Assembly (NCBI GenBank): GCA_029857975.1
Contig: JAOUFX010000145.1
Coordinates: 1-6,993, forward strand
From: Deltaproteobacteria bacterium
GTDB lineage: Bacteria; Desulfobacterota; SM23-61
Direction: 5' to 3'
Length of the DNA: 6,993 nucleotides
Shown here: positions 6,965-6,993 of the stretch, piece by piece
How positions within the stretch are numbered: position 1 is the stretch's first letter
How the letters are laid out: each line of letters begins with the position of its first letter
Translations under genes and position numbers: made by a program
The notes under the pieces: model-generated
What the model was told of the DNA's origin: nothing
Seen by the model: only the letters and a program-made list of their open reading frames with translations
Databases searched by the model: none

Positions 6965-6981
6965 CATTCACCGGGTGAGTG
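6965..6981 (+). other. Imperfect palindrome just after the lapA-domain gene
   Basis: CATTCACC (6965-6972) and GGTGAGTG (6974-6981) are complementary at seven of eight positions around one base. As RNA it would form a small hairpin with CCGGG or similar in the loop. No T run follows in the 12 bases left (GTCGGGGGCGGTA region), so it is either an incomplete view of a terminator, an operator, or chance. Confidence 0.3.
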
Positions 6982-6993
6982 TCGGGGGCGGTA

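Noticed and set aside
1..6993. A hidden mobile element, CRISPR array or defence system
   Set aside because: No regularly spaced repeats of 25-40 bases, no transposase or integrase motifs, and nearly all sequence is accounted for by six conserved genes.

Overview
The window is a stretch of bacterial core chromosome. The likely source is a Deltaproteobacterium in the broad sense (Desulfobacterota-like), probably an uncultured anaerobe. Three things point there: dnaE directly followed by accA, an order I recall from Geobacter and relatives; a UPF0280/COG2122 gene, a family found mostly in anaerobic bacteria and archaea; and short-period degenerate repeats in the intergenic gaps, of a style I recall from deltaproteobacterial genomes. 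Base composition is moderate (roughly half G+C by eye). The taxonomic call is inference, because no rRNA or other marker is present.

Layout: all six genes lie on the + strand. Positions 1-58 hold a short repeat-like leader. A full-length dnaE (replicative DNA polymerase III alpha, PHP site intact) fills 59-3511. A 115-base gap with an 8-bp tandem repeat leads to accA (3627-4586, carboxyltransferase alpha subunit of acetyl-CoA carboxylase). A 121-base gap, mostly an inverted/tandem repeat element with a 10-bp unit, leads to a UPF0280 (ApbE-superfamily) gene at 4708-5460. A 216-base gap holds a GGAATG-type repeat and then a plausible sigma-70 promoter. This precedes a compact three-gene unit: an MJ0936/YfcE-type metallophosphoesterase (5677-6153), a HIT-family nucleotide hydrolase/transferase (6180-6668) and a small two-helix LapA-domain membrane protein (6678-6962). 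The last 31 bases hold no identifiable gene start.

How the genes work together: dnaE and accA serve growth functions (replication, fatty acid synthesis) and may be co-transcribed, though the gaps are long for a tight operon and I see no convincing terminator in them. The metallophosphoesterase, HIT and lapA genes are nearly contiguous and probably form one transcript. The first two are small phosphoester/nucleotide-cleaving enzymes, and the third is an envelope protein that in Gammaproteobacteria works with LapB in LPS control. No mobile element, CRISPR array, tRNA, rRNA or defence system is visible, and I found no new multi-gene system. The less ordinary content is the set of different repeat types in successive gaps, the uncharacterised UPF0280 gene and the complete PHP metal site of DnaE.
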